A stretch of 64,000 nucleotides of DNA from Mesaphorura yosii (GCA_009869945.1 WIXG01000042.1:124001-188000), one strand, 5' to 3'. Shown: positions 36,150-48,427, numbered from the stretch's first letter. Program-made: numbers and translations. Notes: a model not told the origin generated them from the letters alone.

Positions 36150-36757
36150 TGGTGAATGGATTTACGAAGTTCGTTTCCATTTGGCTTTACAGCATGCATG
36201 GTCACTTGCCACTGCACTGGTCATCAGTCAGCCACCAAGCCAGGTTTAACTTGTTTAATATTAAACACGTAAATTCAGAATTTCAGCATTTATTAGCCGT
36301 TTATCGGGAATGGTTATTACATGCAGAGGTCTTTATTCGTGCTTAATACTATTCTTCTTACTTCTAGTAACTTATTTCAGAATATTATTGTCGTTTAATA
36401 AATCGCCATTGCTTTCAGAACTCCGACCCCGGCGTTCATGCTTTGTGACTAAAGGACTACTACCTTGATATAAGTTTCTCGATGATTTCGAGGTTTCGAC
36501 CTCGCTGACGTATATTTTTGGACTGCGGCTAGGACACAGCATCTTTAATAAACGGAGCTAAAATAGTACATTGCAAATCAGCAGTAGGTTGAAATATAAA
36601 AATAACTATCATGTCTATGCGTAATTTCGGAGCACGAGCACCATTAGATAAATCACTACACTAAAGTTTCAAGATTGCACAGCAAAACATAAGAATATTA
36701 GATTTCTCAGTCTCTAAAGATAAGTTACAAAATTTTTATTGTCATGACTTGATCGTG
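36150..36757. other. Intergenic between convergent genes
   Basis: 3' flanks of the kleisin gene and SLC25A42; AATAAA at 36396 is a candidate polyadenylation signal. A small hairpin (CGAGGTTTCGACCTCG, about 36489-36504) is visible with no known role. Confidence 0.35.
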
Positions 36758-38359
36758 CTAACTCAGCATTCTCCTCAGTTGAGTCTGTGTGAGGTCAAAA
36801 ACCGTGAAGCTCAAGCCCGCAGCGATTGGGCCTTTTACCCAATTCATGGAGAGTCCTTTGTACAGGCCTTTGATCAGGCCTTCCTCCCTGTTCAATCATT
36901 TTTGTGATACTAATTGCTCGTGTTCCAAAAACAACTAGTCTGAGTTCTTCTTACCTGTACACTCTCAGCAGCGTAGGAAACACTCCCTTATAATTATTTG
37001 CTGAGTTTGAGTATTCTGGTCTACTAGTTTGCAGTCTTCTGCGAACAATATCGAAGGGATAACTTGATGATTGGCCAAACATCCCAGCCACTGCTCCAAA
37101 TAACATCCTAAATGGAAAATTGATTTGAACAGCCATCCACACACGCTTCACAAAAATTACTTCGCTCCAATTCTTACCTTTCCACTGGGGTGATTGGGCT
37201 ACTCATATTTTTAAAATGCCAAGCCTTTAAAGTCTCGTACATGAAAAAGGAAACTCCTGCATACGGAATCACGCCAATCATAGTGGCACAATAACCACGA
37301 TACAACCTGAAAAATCCTGAAGCAGAAACCAAAAGTTATGAAGGTGAAGGGCCAATTCAAATTCTTAATGAAGAAAGTATAAATCTCACGAACCCTCGTC
37401 TCGAATAATATGCTTGAAAGCATCATATAAATTCTTGTACTGTTCTTTAGTTGTCACAGCCATTCTTGCTCTAGTTAAATCTAGTGGGTAGGTTAATGAC
37501 TGAGCGGTCACACCTGCAAGTGATCCTGCTAAAAATCGCCGTATTCCGACTGATGAATTACTGACATGCTGTTGACTAGAATTGTTTGAAGTACTAAAAG
37601 TGGATGAGCCCATTGCTGCTTTACTGTAAATTAAGTTAAACATCCTTCATTAACCTAAACGAAATTCCTACTTCGAATGTCAGTAATTACTCCCACCAAC
37701 CTGGCCTTAGCGCGTCCATTGCCGTTGTGGGAAAAATCAACACCGAGTAATCTCTTCCCTACAAAGAGACCGGGTGAACTTAATCAATTTTAGATATACC
37801 AAACTAGGATGGGTGTCGTTTAACGTTACGCTAACCGTGCGCATAGAACTTACATTGCTCATGGCTGGAGAACTGAATGGCAGCATACGGTATAATTCGA
37901 GCCATCGTGGCGGAATTACCTCGCCATAATGCCAAGAATCCATCACTTCTATAGGATTTGATTAGAAATCGCAGTGCGGCACGTGTTGAAAACGTTTTTG
38001 TGGACGAAACCTACGAACAAAATATCAAATACATAACGTAACATACGCGACTGACCTCACAATATTACGAATTGAAATAATATACCTGGAAATTAATTTT
38101 TGTTCGATCCAGCGGTGCAATAGCAGTCTGAAAAAAATCAAAACATACATGAACGCAAGTAACAACTTTTAAGCAGTCTTTATCTATGCTTTACTGAACT
38201 ACATGATTGCATAGAACTTACCTTGGCCACAGCCCCAGCAAATGCCCCAGCCAGTAAGGAAGTAATAACTCTACTACTGTTTGATAACTGAGATTTGCGA
38301 CTGCCTTGACTAATTACATTGCTATCTTGTTTAACGTTGCTGTTACCACTACTGGACAT
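36758..38359 (-). CDS. SLC25A42: Mitochondrial CoA / adenosine 3',5'-diphosphate carrier
   Basis: Predicted 288 residues from eight exons: 38359-38222, 38127-38086, 38010-37854, 37758-37701, 37623-37394, 37316-37178, 37107-36955 and 36887-36758. A six-helix inner-membrane carrier with three tandem repeats, each carrying the Px[DE]xx[KR] signature: [16 protein letters not shown] and YPFDIVRRR. It imports coenzyme A into the matrix in exchange for adenine nucleotides. The motifs [36 protein letters not shown] and [15 protein letters not shown] are those of SLC25A42. A Ser/Asn-rich insert follows the fourth junction. The small ORF read-throughs at several donors stop quickly, which supports the splicing. 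Confidence 0.94.
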
Positions 38360-39905
38360 GATAATAATATTACGAGAATATTATTACGACTAAAACCAAC
38401 CTTTTGATTATACATGGATTATGATTGATTAGAACGTGTGCTGATTAAAAAGAACTCTAAACATTAAACTAAGCGATGGAATTTAGAAGATAGAATTCGC
38501 ATGATGAATTTTGATGGTTTACTTGAGGAAATTATCGCAGTCACGTTCCTCCTTTTGCAAAAATATTTTGATTTTGGAAAGGAAAGGAAAGAGTTGGTCT
38601 GTGATTTTCGGCTCTGCGCAAAGACGAGACTCGTTCATACGCTTAGCTGAACTTTATTTTGGACCAGTTTCAGTGAACACGAGCCACGAGTCACGCACAC
38701 GCAGCAAGTCAGTGCAACAATAATGAGGGTTTTGTTTACACGTGCGATGATGAAAACTGATTGATTTATATATCAACACAGAAATATCGTATCGATAATC
38801 GAAATCAAGTCCAAGAAAAGACAGGGCTTATCGGTCAAGTGGAACTTGATGCAACATCGACGATACTGAAGTTCTTTAAGCTTTATGATGCGTTGTGCTG
38901 TTCTAGTGTGTTCCACCTTTGCGAACTTTGAACTCAACTTCGCCGTTTTCTTGTACACAAAATAATTATTTGTTTTGACGCTCGTTCCATTAGCGACTGT
39001 TGACTGCTGCCACTGCCGTTAACACACGATGTCCATCATTATCATTCAATTACATAAAAGAAGCGATAGTGATAATGATAGTAATGAAAATGAGTGAACG
39101 TACGAGAAGCATTAGCATTTGAAGTACTTCAAAACACATATATAGATTCATATGATTAGCAAACATCAACCACGCGTATTGGGAGCAAGGTTGAACTTTT
39201 ATAGAAGGCATATTTTATCCAGCTCACAGGATCAAGGGTCCAGGATCAAAGTCCAATGTCCATCGTGTCCTTCACACAAACAACAGACATTTCCACTGGA
39301 GAGATTCTCCACTCAAGTAACTCAAATAAAACGAAGCATTTTACGATGTAAATGTATTCTGTTAAGACAGCCGACCGACTCAGCTTAAACTGCTGAGTGC
39401 ATGAAATACGAGTACATGGATTGGTCATTGGTAAATGAAGGAAATAAGCGAAAAGCATGAGAACTTCGTCCAGGAGCATGGTAAAAAGATACAAGGAATA
39501 CCTTTGATAGGAATTTGTACTCTTGTGTTTATACGTTCACGTACGGAAGTATAATTTCTATTTCTGCTATCAAATCGTTCCTCGTTATTTCGTTCACTTT
39601 ATTTTTGTAACATCGTTGGCATAAATCCAAAGCGCTTGGATGACATATATGCACATACCGATGTCAAACAGACGAGCATGAGACACTGCTACGTCAGCGT
39701 CTGAGTCCCGGGTTCTGAGAAATGATTCATTCACCTTTTAATGCGAATGCCTTTGGCTTTTATTTGTCTTTGTAATTCCATTGACCATTTACAATATTTT
39801 GCATTACGTTAAATGACAACAACTAATATCCTTTAGTCTTGACACTTATAGTGTTATCATCATTATGACGTATTTCCTCCACCCAGGAAGGCAATTAGTC
39901 CTTCC
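38360..39905. other. Intergenic
   Basis: 1.5 kb with no supported gene; promoter of SLC25A42 and 3' flank of the first CRAL-TRIO gene. Confidence 0.3.
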
Positions 39906-41059
39906 TCATCCTGCGAACTTCTTGTTACCGCCATACTGTGGCGGAATTTGATCAGCGTCGACGTATTTCAGGACTATTGGTTGCCAGTCCGCTTTCCTTA
40001 CGCCAAGAATTGAGAAATCTCTCTTCGACGCAGGCGACATGATTGGTTTGACAATTTCCAAAATTGTTTCAAATATTGTAGGTGCTGGAAATACACGACA
40101 TTAATTTCCGAGAAATGAATTGACTAGATTTTTAGAACTTACAATTCAGGATGAAAACTTTTTGGAAAGTTTCCGGATAATTGTTCTCGTAGAGTTGAAT
40201 CCAAGTGGTGTAAAGTTGGATACCTGAAGTTTAAGAGCGGTTAACAATTTTCTGGCTTCCGGGCCGGCAGCAGGCTTTTTCTCACGTACATTGCAAGCAT
40301 GCGTGCTCCTTTAAATTATATCCACTCAAATCTACCAGAGCCGTAAATCTTGTGTTCAGTTTTCCGTCTTTCTTGGACATTTCTTCAGCAACAATTCGTC
40401 CTTGTTCCAGAATGGCTTTTGTCATGTACCGAACCAGCTGATTAATTTGGCCGTTTTGCGCCGCCTTTCTCACTACCCATTGACCGAAGTGAAAGGCAAA
40501 AACAGGCGCGCCTGTCTTGTCAACTCCATACCGGCGAACTGGGTACTGCTTCTCGAATGCGCTAAAGTCCTCTGTTAAGATTTGGTCAATCTTGTTGTCC
40601 TTCCGCCATTTCAAAGACTAGGAGAAAAGGATTTAATTATTGTTCAACGCATGTTTTAAAAAGTAAATTCTTTAATTAGTTGTCAGTTTTCACCGTCTCC
40701 AGCATTTCTTGAGCTTGTTTGATATTCATCTTCTTAGCTGAAAAAAGTTAACATGACGCAGCGAGGTTGTAAACACATGCAAGTAAGAATCTAGCATCTT
40801 TTTTCTTACCTCTCAGCCATCTCAGGAGGTATTCATCAGTTTTCATGTAATCATGAGTTAGTTTTGTTTCCACTCCAGCGCGTAACTATACATAAGAGTA
40901 CGCAATGCAAAGTTCAATTAATTTTAAATTCTGAATAATTAACTAAAAAATCCTGGATACCACCTTTTTAATTGCTTCAAGCTCTTTTTCTGAGTGAGCT
41001 GACGCAGTTTCTATCGATGTACCGACCATAATTATAATTGCAATTGGGATCAGCCTCAT
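39906..41059 (-). CDS. Secreted CRAL-TRIO (Sec14-like) protein, array copy 1
   Basis: Predicted 267 residues from exons 41059-40964, 40885-40810, 40737-40694, 40617-40290, 40223-40143 and 40084-39906. Binds a hydrophobic ligand (lipid or retinoid) in the CRAL-TRIO pocket. Layout: signal peptide (residues 1-21, RLIPIAIIIMVGTSIETASA), CRAL-TRIO N-terminal helices (YLLRWLRAKKMNIKQAQEML, LKWRKDNKID), lipid-binding domain (VDLSGYNLKEHACLQC, FILNSPTIFETILEIVKP) and the end IPPQYGGNKKF. Most animal CRAL-TRIO proteins are cytosolic; a signal peptide is unusual. Exon sizes 76/44/328/81/179 recur in every member of this array. The start gives the shortest N terminus with an intact signal peptide; an upstream frame-open stretch lacks one. 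Confidence 0.88.
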
Positions 41060-42063
41060 CTTAGATGGACCGCAAAGCATTCCGTTGTTGAACTCGCAAA
41101 AATTCCGAAAAACTTCCAAAATTCCTGACGATTGGAAATACTTCCTGCAGAATAACTTAGAAAGGCGATAAATATGATGCTTGAACAAATGGAATTAAAC
41201 AAGATTGACGACTGTGCTTGACGACTGACACGTCTGGCAATTTCAACCACTCAAATGATGAGATCCGCTGGTTCGCCCTCAAATTCCAGTTCTTCACGCG
41301 TCATGCGTCATGCGTAAGAGTTGCGTGTGCGTAAGGTCGGAGGATAATTAGCCACAATTCCATTTAATTCTAAATAATTGCTGGACAGGACACGTAGGCC
41401 AGGGTGGGTAATGTCACGCACATCTAAGTGTCTGGAACGAGCCTTTCTTGTTCTTCATGGCCGTGTCGTGGCCTGGTCAGGTAAGTTGGGTTGGCACCAG
41501 TTTTCCAAGAATTTTTCATGCTCTTCAATAAGGATGCTGTTAATGGCAATCACACCTTACTCTTTTCTTTTGAATACTGCTGAGTTCGACTGACTAAAGT
41601 GGCTGTCTACCAACACCGAATGCATTGCGTAGGCCCTCGGCCAATTTTGAAGCTGCTGGGCAATGTTTTGATTGATTCGTAATTATTTCGAAAACATATT
41701 AATTATATTTGCGTGATCGCTTTATTTTTTGAAATATTGAAGAGTATTTTCGACATGAAACAGCACATGATTCAAATCTTGGAGCCGACATTCCATAAAA
41801 CAGGTTTCAAAATCGCAAAAACCTGTGCAATTTGCGAATAAAATTCGGTTTGCAAATATTGGCTTCGCACAGAGTAATTCTGGTAAAAATACGAACTAGA
41901 CTAACCACTTCAAGGTGAACATTTTCTTGAAGATCATTATCACGTGAGTAAAATATAAAATTACATTGCACGCCATGTTACATGTTAGTTCAGAAATTCC
42001 CGCTGTAACTTTATTCAATGCAAAAAGGAAATGACAAAGCTAATAGTATTTCGTAGTGCAAAA
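41060..42063. other. Intergenic within the CRAL-TRIO array
   Basis: 1 kb, no coding exon remnant seen. A short tandem GCGTCAT/GCGTAAG-type repeat lies near 41297-41336. Confidence 0.3.
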
Positions 42064-43333
42064 TTACCCAGAAAACTTTTTGTTTCCGCCATACTGTGGA
42101 GGGATTTGGTCAGCATCAATCAGTTTGAGTACATTTGGGGCCCAATCCGCTTTTCTGACTCCGCTTACGCTGAGGTCACGCTTTGAGGCTGGGGACATAA
42201 TTGGCTTTATCAGTTCCAAAATAGCTTCGAAAATTGTGGGAGCTGCAAATAAATAAACAGGGTGAAGCCTGCCAATGCACCAATTTCAAAATAGTAATGG
42301 CTACTTGCGTACCGTTCACAATAATAGCCTTGTGCGTTGACTCTGGATAATAGTTTTCGTAGAGTTGAACAAATTGCGTGTACAATCCGAAACCTCAAAA
42401 TTAAAAGTAAATTAATGATCTGAGGAATACACAGAATTCTCCAAAATTGGCTCACATTGAAGGCAGGCATGCTCTCTCAAATTGTATCCACTCAGGTCAA
42501 CGAGGAGTACATATTTCGAATTATGCTTCCCAGTAGCTTTTGACAGCTCTTCCGCTCTTACTCTTGGCTGCTCCAGCATCGTTTTGACCATGTACCTCAC
42601 CAACTTATTAATTTGCCCATTCTGGGCCGCCTTTCTTATCACCCAGTGGCCATAGTGCACTCCGATGATTGGCCTAGAGCCATTGAATAAGTTCTTTAAT
42701 GAACGACAATTAAAACAGGTAAGAAAATTGCGGTCTGATCAGAAGAACATGCAACCTGCCAGCTTTGTCCACACCGTAGTTATGAACAGGGTACTGCTTT
42801 TGAAACGTGGCGAAATCTTCCGTCAGAATGCTGTCAATGTTCTCGTCTTTCCTCCATTTCAAAGCCTGCAATTTTAGTTCATGCATTTAACGAAATGTTA
42901 TGTTTATCAAGAAAGCGTGTGTCAAACCGTTTCCAGTCCCTCTTGAGCTATCTTCAGGTCCATTCGCTTCGCTAAAATGACAATAAACGGTGAGAATGAA
43001 AATGAATTGTGTAAGGAGCGAATCAGCAACTGTTGACAACATTTTCAAAGGCGAATGCACATACCGACAAGCCAGCGCAAAAGAAATTCGTCGGTTTTCA
43101 TGTAATCGTGGGTTAATTTGTCCTGGACAGCCGAGCGAAGCTGTGTACAATATAGCTCACAGCAGTGAGAAAAATTCACGGTTTAAGATTGTCAAGACTG
43201 GTATTACCTTCGCAATTGCCTCGACTTCTTTCTCGGTGAAAGTTGGGGAGTCATCGTCACTCCAGGCGCCGTTAAATATCGCAAAGAAGATCGTACATAA
43301 CAGTACTTGCTTACAAGTTGTGTATGGAAACAT
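42064..43333 (-). CDS. Secreted CRAL-TRIO protein, array copy 2
   Basis: Predicted 277 residues from exons 43333-43208, 43140-43065, 42971-42928, 42865-42756, 42673-42456, 42393-42313 and 42242-42064. Signal peptide at residues 1-24 (VLLCTIFFAIFNGAWS). It is the closest relative of copy 1: same LTHDYMKTDE-LLRWL block, HFG/HYG-W followed by RKAAQNGQIN, VDLSGYNLREHACLQC and the ending ADQIPPQYGGNKKFSG. The exon that is 328 nt in copy 1 is here split by an extra intron after base 110 (110 + 218), within the codons for AGRP. Acceptor of the 81-nt exon is TTTTGAG, weaker than usual, but phase and homology support it. Confidence 0.88.
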
Positions 43334-43835
43334 TTTTGGTAGGACAAGTGTGTTTCTGGCAGTCAAGCAATTTCAAGTTGCTCGTTATCACGTACAATTT
43401 TAGAAATTGAGCAGAACACCAGTGAGAGTCTTGTCTTAAGCCTCGCCTGACTGAGGAAGACTTCTTTCTGGACAGCCAGAAGCTAATTTCATTAAATTCA
43501 CTTTCGCTCATTTCATTCCTCAGATTAATTACATCGCACGTGGTTTAAATTTTTTTGCCATAATAATGCATAAAATTTTCGTGTGCGTAAACGCTTTATC
43601 CAGATGCGTGATGAAGATTCTCGGCGTTGCGAAAACTGGACAGGCAAGTTTAATTCATTCGCAGTCAATGCAGGAGTAAGTGACTGTTTAAGGTATCGTT
43701 CGAAAATTACACCGAAATTGGCATTAAATCCTCTGCGTCATTTCTTGCCTCATATTTTGGCTTCAATCGCACTGACATTGCTCTTGATACTAATCCGGAT
43801 TTTTATAATCCCACGTGCTATCGCTAACTGATCCT
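43334..43835. other. Intergenic
   Basis: 500 bp of 5' flank of CRAL-TRIO copy 2; nothing coding is supported. Confidence 0.3.
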
Positions 43836-44043
43836 CACAAGGAGAGTCCACCGGTCGTCCCCTTTCAAATTCAGTTCAAAATTTTTGTGATGATAGCCCC
43901 TGCCCAGAACCCCCCCAAGTAGTCTCAGTTTGCGCAACGCTCAAAGGAACCCGAGATATTGCAGGTTTCTGGGCTGGGGCTATCATTACAAAAATTTTGA
44001 ACTGAATTTGAAAGGGGACGACGACCTGTGTACCCTCCTTGTC
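43836..44043. repeat. Fold-back element with ~75-bp inverted arms
   Basis: Left arm 43836-43911 and right arm 43964-44043 are near-perfect reverse complements, separated by a 52-bp spacer. The core CCCTTTCAAATTCAGTTC and TCAAAATTTTTGT is identical in both arms; a few mismatches and a 3-bp indel (CGTC repeated) lie toward the outer end, which closes on CACAAGGAG / CTCCTTGTC. There is no ORF, so it is most like a fold-back or MITE-type non-autonomous element. No certain target-site duplication was found. A strong hairpin RNA would form if transcribed. Confidence 0.8.
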
Positions 44044-44584
44044 AGATTAATCATTATGAGCTCAATCAACCGTAAAATACCAGCGAACTATCGGTACTTT
44101 GATATCTGCTTTGCATTGCTCGTATGACCGATAATTTTGACCGGTATGAACCCAATTAGACAATGTAAACCATCATCGTTTCAACCTCGAAGCTTCCGCA
44201 ATTGTGAAACTCAGCTGCATTGCTTCATGTCATACAAGCATATTAAATATTGATGCGAGCATTTGAAACAAAATGTCCGTGTGATGCTGCGTGTTTGTTT
44301 TATTGTGTTTGATGTCTGATACGGTCTTATCAGACGAACCAGTTTCTTGAGATTTTCCTGTTTCCTGCCGTGTCGTTCGCTATTTGAGAATGATTCTGAC
44401 TCATTAATGCTCGAGAACTTGACACCAGGCAAGTTTCTTGAGAAGATGCCCATCAAACAGCGACCATTTGAGCGTCAATTGGCTTTAATTTACGAATTAG
44501 TTGTGCGCATCGCTTTTAGTCAGCTACAGCGGCTTGCGACAAAAGTCTATCAACGGGAGACAATTTTAGGAGACCTCATTTATA
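44044..44584. other. Intergenic, 5' flank of the EndoU gene
   Basis: A 118-codon ORF at 44347-44703 (+) crosses into the EndoU first exon in another frame; it lacks domain features and is probably chance. Confidence 0.3.
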
Positions 44585-46182
44585 ATGCATTTTCACGCGC
44601 GCTGTCATTTGGTAATTCCTGTGTTGTTTTGTGTCTTCTCACCAGCACTGGCATCGGTGGAAGTAAAACTTGCGTCCTCATCCACACAATCTCGGAAACG
44701 TAAGATATGAATACAAAAATTACACCTTCGATAGCTTCTTATGCCAGACATCAGAGCTCTATTGCTTGTGGCTTTACCTGTTGAATGTTGCCCTTGTCCA
44801 GCAAATCTCTTCCGAGCTCCAGCGGCTCCAGCCATGTATTCGTGCGAAGACCGCTGTGACACTGAAGGACACAATCATGAACTCCCCTGTCAATGTAATG
44901 CTAGATGCATTGAATACGATGATTGCTGCGATGACTATCAAACCGCTTGTCTAACTTGTGAGCGTAAATGTAGTACTTTCAACATCGGATTTCCTTGTCA
45001 ATGTAGCGACAAGTGTGAGGAGTATGGCACTTGCTGTGATGATTACAAGGCATTATGCCAGAAAGGTAAATGACATGTATCGTGAGGTGTACAATGACGC
45101 TTTTTGGTCTTTTCGTGTCCCTTCGAATGCGCAATAAATTGTTATGAAGGTACGAAAACTCTGATGACTTCTTTTTGTTAGGCTTAATTACGAATGATGA
45201 ACTGAAGAGATTGTCGGAAGATTTCCTCTCACTGGATCACAACAATGTAGTGGGCCTAGTCAACGTGAGACTGCAAGGGATTAATAAAGCTGGTGGTCCA
45301 GACTTGGCTCCATCATCGTGAGTGGCGAAAGATGATTCCTCTGTCCCCTTGCAAAATCCCTAATTGATCCAATTTATCTTTACTCCTTTAGTTTGCTTGA
45401 AGTCATGCCCGAAGCTCGGTCAGTGTCCACTATTTCCAAGCTGATTCCGTTGTTTGACAATTATTTCCCACCGGCTGGAAAAGCAGAGGAAGTTACTGCA
45501 GAAGAGGAAGATGAAGAACGCCAGTTTTTGGATGCCATTTTCGCAACTCCAATCATGCAAAGGCTGGAGGAATTTCTCGCCAGCAAAAGCGTCTTCTTTA
45601 CTCGCTTCCGACCCATCTTTCGCCGTATTTGGTTCGGAATGTACTCCAGAAGTAGGAATGTGCTCGGGTCTTCGGCGTTCGAGCATGTATTTCTTGGTAT
45701 GATTTTGTTTAAACTGAAACCGTTCACCTGAGGTCAGCACCTATCATTTTCTGGTGAACTCCATGCAGGCGAACTCAAGAACGGTGTCTCGGGATTTCAC
45801 AACTGGATTTATTTCGCAAATGAAGAAGCAAGGCACAGACTCAACTACAAAGGACATTTTAAAACGTTCAATTTTTGCCAGGTCAGCATCTGAAAGTAAT
45901 TTATCCATGATCGTTTATGAGATTCAATATGATCTTTGATACTTTCAGAAAGGGCAGGCGATTTCCCACACCTTTGACTGGCTAAATAATACGAAGCCAA
46001 TCAGCTCGATGTTCATTGGATCCAGTCCAGAATTCGAAATGGCGATTTATACTTTGTGCTTCTATGCACGGCCAAATTCCCGATGTTCGATTAGACTGAA
46101 CTCGTTCCCGTTCCAAATTCAGACGTATACCATGAATTATAATGGCGAAAAATACATCGGCAGCGCGTACCCAATCGTGTAA
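44585..46182 (+). CDS. EndoU-like: Secreted poly(U)-specific endoribonuclease with two somatomedin-B domains
   Basis: Predicted 388 residues from exons 44585-44699, 44802-45065, 45182-45317, 45392-45696, 45769-45881 and 45949-46182. Signal peptide: VIPVLFCVFSPALAS. Two cysteine-rich somatomedin-B modules follow (CEDRCDTEGHNHELPCQC... and CERKCSTFNIGFPCQCSDKC, each with the CCDDY hallmark). Then the XendoU domain, which cleaves RNA at uridines: catalytic His270 (FEHVFLGE), His284 (GVSGFHNWIYF) and Lys327 (NTKPISS), ahead of the conserved IGSSPEFEMAIYTLCFYARP. The order matches vertebrate ENDOU. All catalytic residues are present, so it should be active outside the cell. Acceptor of exon 2 has two nearby alternatives (44823, 44832) that would shorten the linker only. 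Confidence 0.9.
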
Positions 46183-47299
46183 ATTGTCTAAGGACTTGGA
46201 ACTAATTGCTGTCAAGGAAGTCAGAAGTTCAGCCGCTTTCGAATGTGACATTAAAGTTATATTTAAGTAATCATGAACATAATTTAAGCGACATAGTCCA
46301 TAGATTAAAGCTTTCGTAATAAAATGTACTCCTTCTCCAATTCGCTTGATTCCAGCGTCTCCCTTGTCCAAGCCCTGTCCTAGGTCAGAGAACTCACTGT
46401 AGTTTAGTCAGTAATTCATCTCAATAATGCTTTGTTTGTAACTGCATGTACAAAGTATCAAGCGACGCGACAAATATAAGTCTCAATCTATTGCCTACGT
46501 CATCGTCTGGACTCAACGATACTTCCTGAATGGGCCGTATTTCATATTCTCGTATATTATTTGCATTTTACTCGAAGTTGAGACGGCACGACACACGAAA
46601 ATCGGCAAACCATGACAGTGGACCAGCATGTTCTATTCATACTCAATCTGATGCGCTGCTGTCATCGTCCTTCGTGCCACGCTTCATTATTAAGCAACTG
46701 GCTGTAGGATTGGAAAGCATACGGTGCACTGACCGATTTAGCAGTATTTAAACCATTCTTTGCACTCTCGCGTTTTCTAGAAGGCAGTTTTATGAGTCGA
46801 CAGTCGTAGTCATTTCGGTTTAACTCTTTCTCAGTATTTGAGAGTGGCAGTTGTAGTCGGGAATTGAATTCGAGTAGCCAGGCAGGTTCCAATTACAAGA
46901 TATCTGTTCAACACAAATCAGCAAACTGTGGTGTTGACTTTTTGCACCAATTCTTTAGGATAAAGTAAGAACGGCGACGTCCTAGGATTGAATCGATCAG
47001 GACATCAGAAATTCGAAAAGGTAAGTTTCTGGTAGGAGCATTATTCAAAACGGTGATGGAAGTATTCGAGTCACGGACTGCGAAAGTATCACTATTCTCT
47101 TATCTTTCAGTTGCCCACAAATTAATTCACTACTGCGCTCGTCATTCTTGAATTCCCGCAATTTACTTCGTTGGAAGGTCGTCTGACCTTAATAAAAGTA
47201 AGTTGTTCGTGTCATTAAAATTAGCTTGTGGGTTGAGATACAGGCAATTTAATGATTCTGAATTTCTGCTTTTGGTTGATTCAAAATAGTTGTCCCATC
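46183..47299. promoter_or_regulatory. Intergenic and 5' leader of the SMYD-like gene
   Basis: No coding gene. A donor (AAAAG|GTAAGTTT at 47021) and an acceptor (GAGATACAG ending 47243) suggest that the SMYD-like gene, intronless in its coding part, has at least one intron in its leader. Confidence 0.4.
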
Positions 47300-48427
47300 A
47301 TGTCGAAGCTAGCGTACAAACCTGGAGATGTAATCCAACGTGAATGCAAACCCTTCATCAAAGTCCTTCGGAGCGATTGGAAAGGAAACCGCTGTGACAA
47401 TTGTTTCAACGCTTTCCCTGCTCTTTCATTTTGTGCTGGATGTATGTTAATGCATTACTGCAGTTCATCGTGTCAAAAGAAGGACTGGAAAAATGGGCAC
47501 AAAGTGGAGTGCCAATCGAAAGCGTTCTACGAATTTCATATGGACACAGCAATTGACTCTATGGTTCTAAGGGTTTTTCGCTTTTTAGCACAAATGATGA
47601 CTAAACCCAGCTTAGCCGATGTCAAGCGCTCGGTCGATTTTAGCGGAGAGGAGAAGTCAATTAATGATTTGCGACGGGCCATAACAGCTGAAGACAAGAA
47701 CGGCGAACTTGCATCTTACCCATGGTCCGAGGTTTTAGATCGAGTTTTGAAGTTAGATGATCATTTGAACTTCAATTTAGATGACTTCTTGGAAGGTAGC
47801 TACCTTTTCAGGAAATACAGCTTCATTTTGTACGACGAGCTCGAAACACAAGTGGTTGGACATGGACTTTATGTAGAGACGTACTTCGTAGAGCATAGTT
47901 GCTCCCCAAATGCTTTCTTCTGTAGCATGGGCACAGCCCTGAGAATTCGAGCTATTGACACAATTCAAGCAGGTGAACCCATTACAATTTGTTTCACTGA
48001 AATGTTTTCAAAAAAAGAAGACAGACAGGCAATGCTTTTCGATTCGTACAAGTTTCATTGCGAGTGTAAACGTTGCAGCTCGAAAGAAGACGAAATTGAT
48101 TACGATAAGTTGAAGCGTTTAATTCAGGAATTCAATGACAGTATGCGTTATGCGAATAGCCACAAATTCGGCTACTTTTTAGCCCTGCATAATGAGTTGT
48201 TAGACTTACTTACGAAGCTGTATCCTGGCGGATATCATGACACCATTACGTCTCAATATCTTCGACTGTTTTCTGCTCTGAAGACACACGGACATGACAT
48301 TTCAAGCAGGCGACTGGTTCACTTGGTTCGTAAGATACGTCACCAGGTTGCAACAACTTTTGGTGAGGATCACAGTCTTTACAAACTTTTCATGAATGAA
48401 GTTAATACTCATAAAATTAAGTTGTAG
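47300..48427 (+). CDS. SMYD-like SET/MYND protein, probably not a methyltransferase
   Basis: 375 residues in a single coding exon. MYND zinc finger at residues 32-71 (CDNC...CAGC...YCSSSCQKKDW...HKVEC), normally a protein-protein contact module. SET motifs appear as VEHSCSPNAFF (198-208, usual NHSCxPN) and GEPITICFTEMF, with a post-SET FHCECKRC. Three departures from active SMYD proteins are visible: the N terminus lacks the GNGLRA SAM-binding strand, Asn of NHSC is Glu198, and the catalytic Tyr of ICY (Tyr239 in SMYD3) is Phe232. Methyl transfer is therefore doubtful. Lack of introns could reflect retroposition or the usual structure of arthropod-specific SMYD genes. An in-frame ATG at 47252 would add 16 residues but no missing motif. 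Confidence 0.85.
   Translation: MSKLAYKPGDVIQRECKPFIKVLRSDWKGNRCDNCFNAFPALSFCAGCMLMHYCSSSCQKKDWKNGHKVECQSKAFYEFHMDTAIDSMVLRVFRFLAQMMTKPSLADVKRSVDFSGEEKSINDLRRAITAEDKNGELASYPWSEVLDRVLKLDDHLNFNLDDFLEGSYLFRKYSFILYDELETQVVGHGLYVETYFVEHSCSPNAFFCSMGTALRIRAIDTIQAGEPITICFTEMFSKKEDRQAMLFDSYKFHCECKRCSSKEDEIDYDKLKRLIQEFNDSMRYANSHKFGYFLALHNELLDLLTKLYPGGYHDTITSQYLRLFSALKTHGHDISSRRLVHLVRKIRHQVATTFGEDHSLYKLFMNEVNTHKIKL

Noticed and set aside
41297..41340. GCGTCAT tandem repeat as a functional site
   Set aside because: Only about three imperfect units; common in AT-rich intergenic DNA.
44347..44703. 118-codon plus-strand ORF over the EndoU first exon
   Set aside because: Different frame from the well-supported signal-peptide exon; no features; open by chance.
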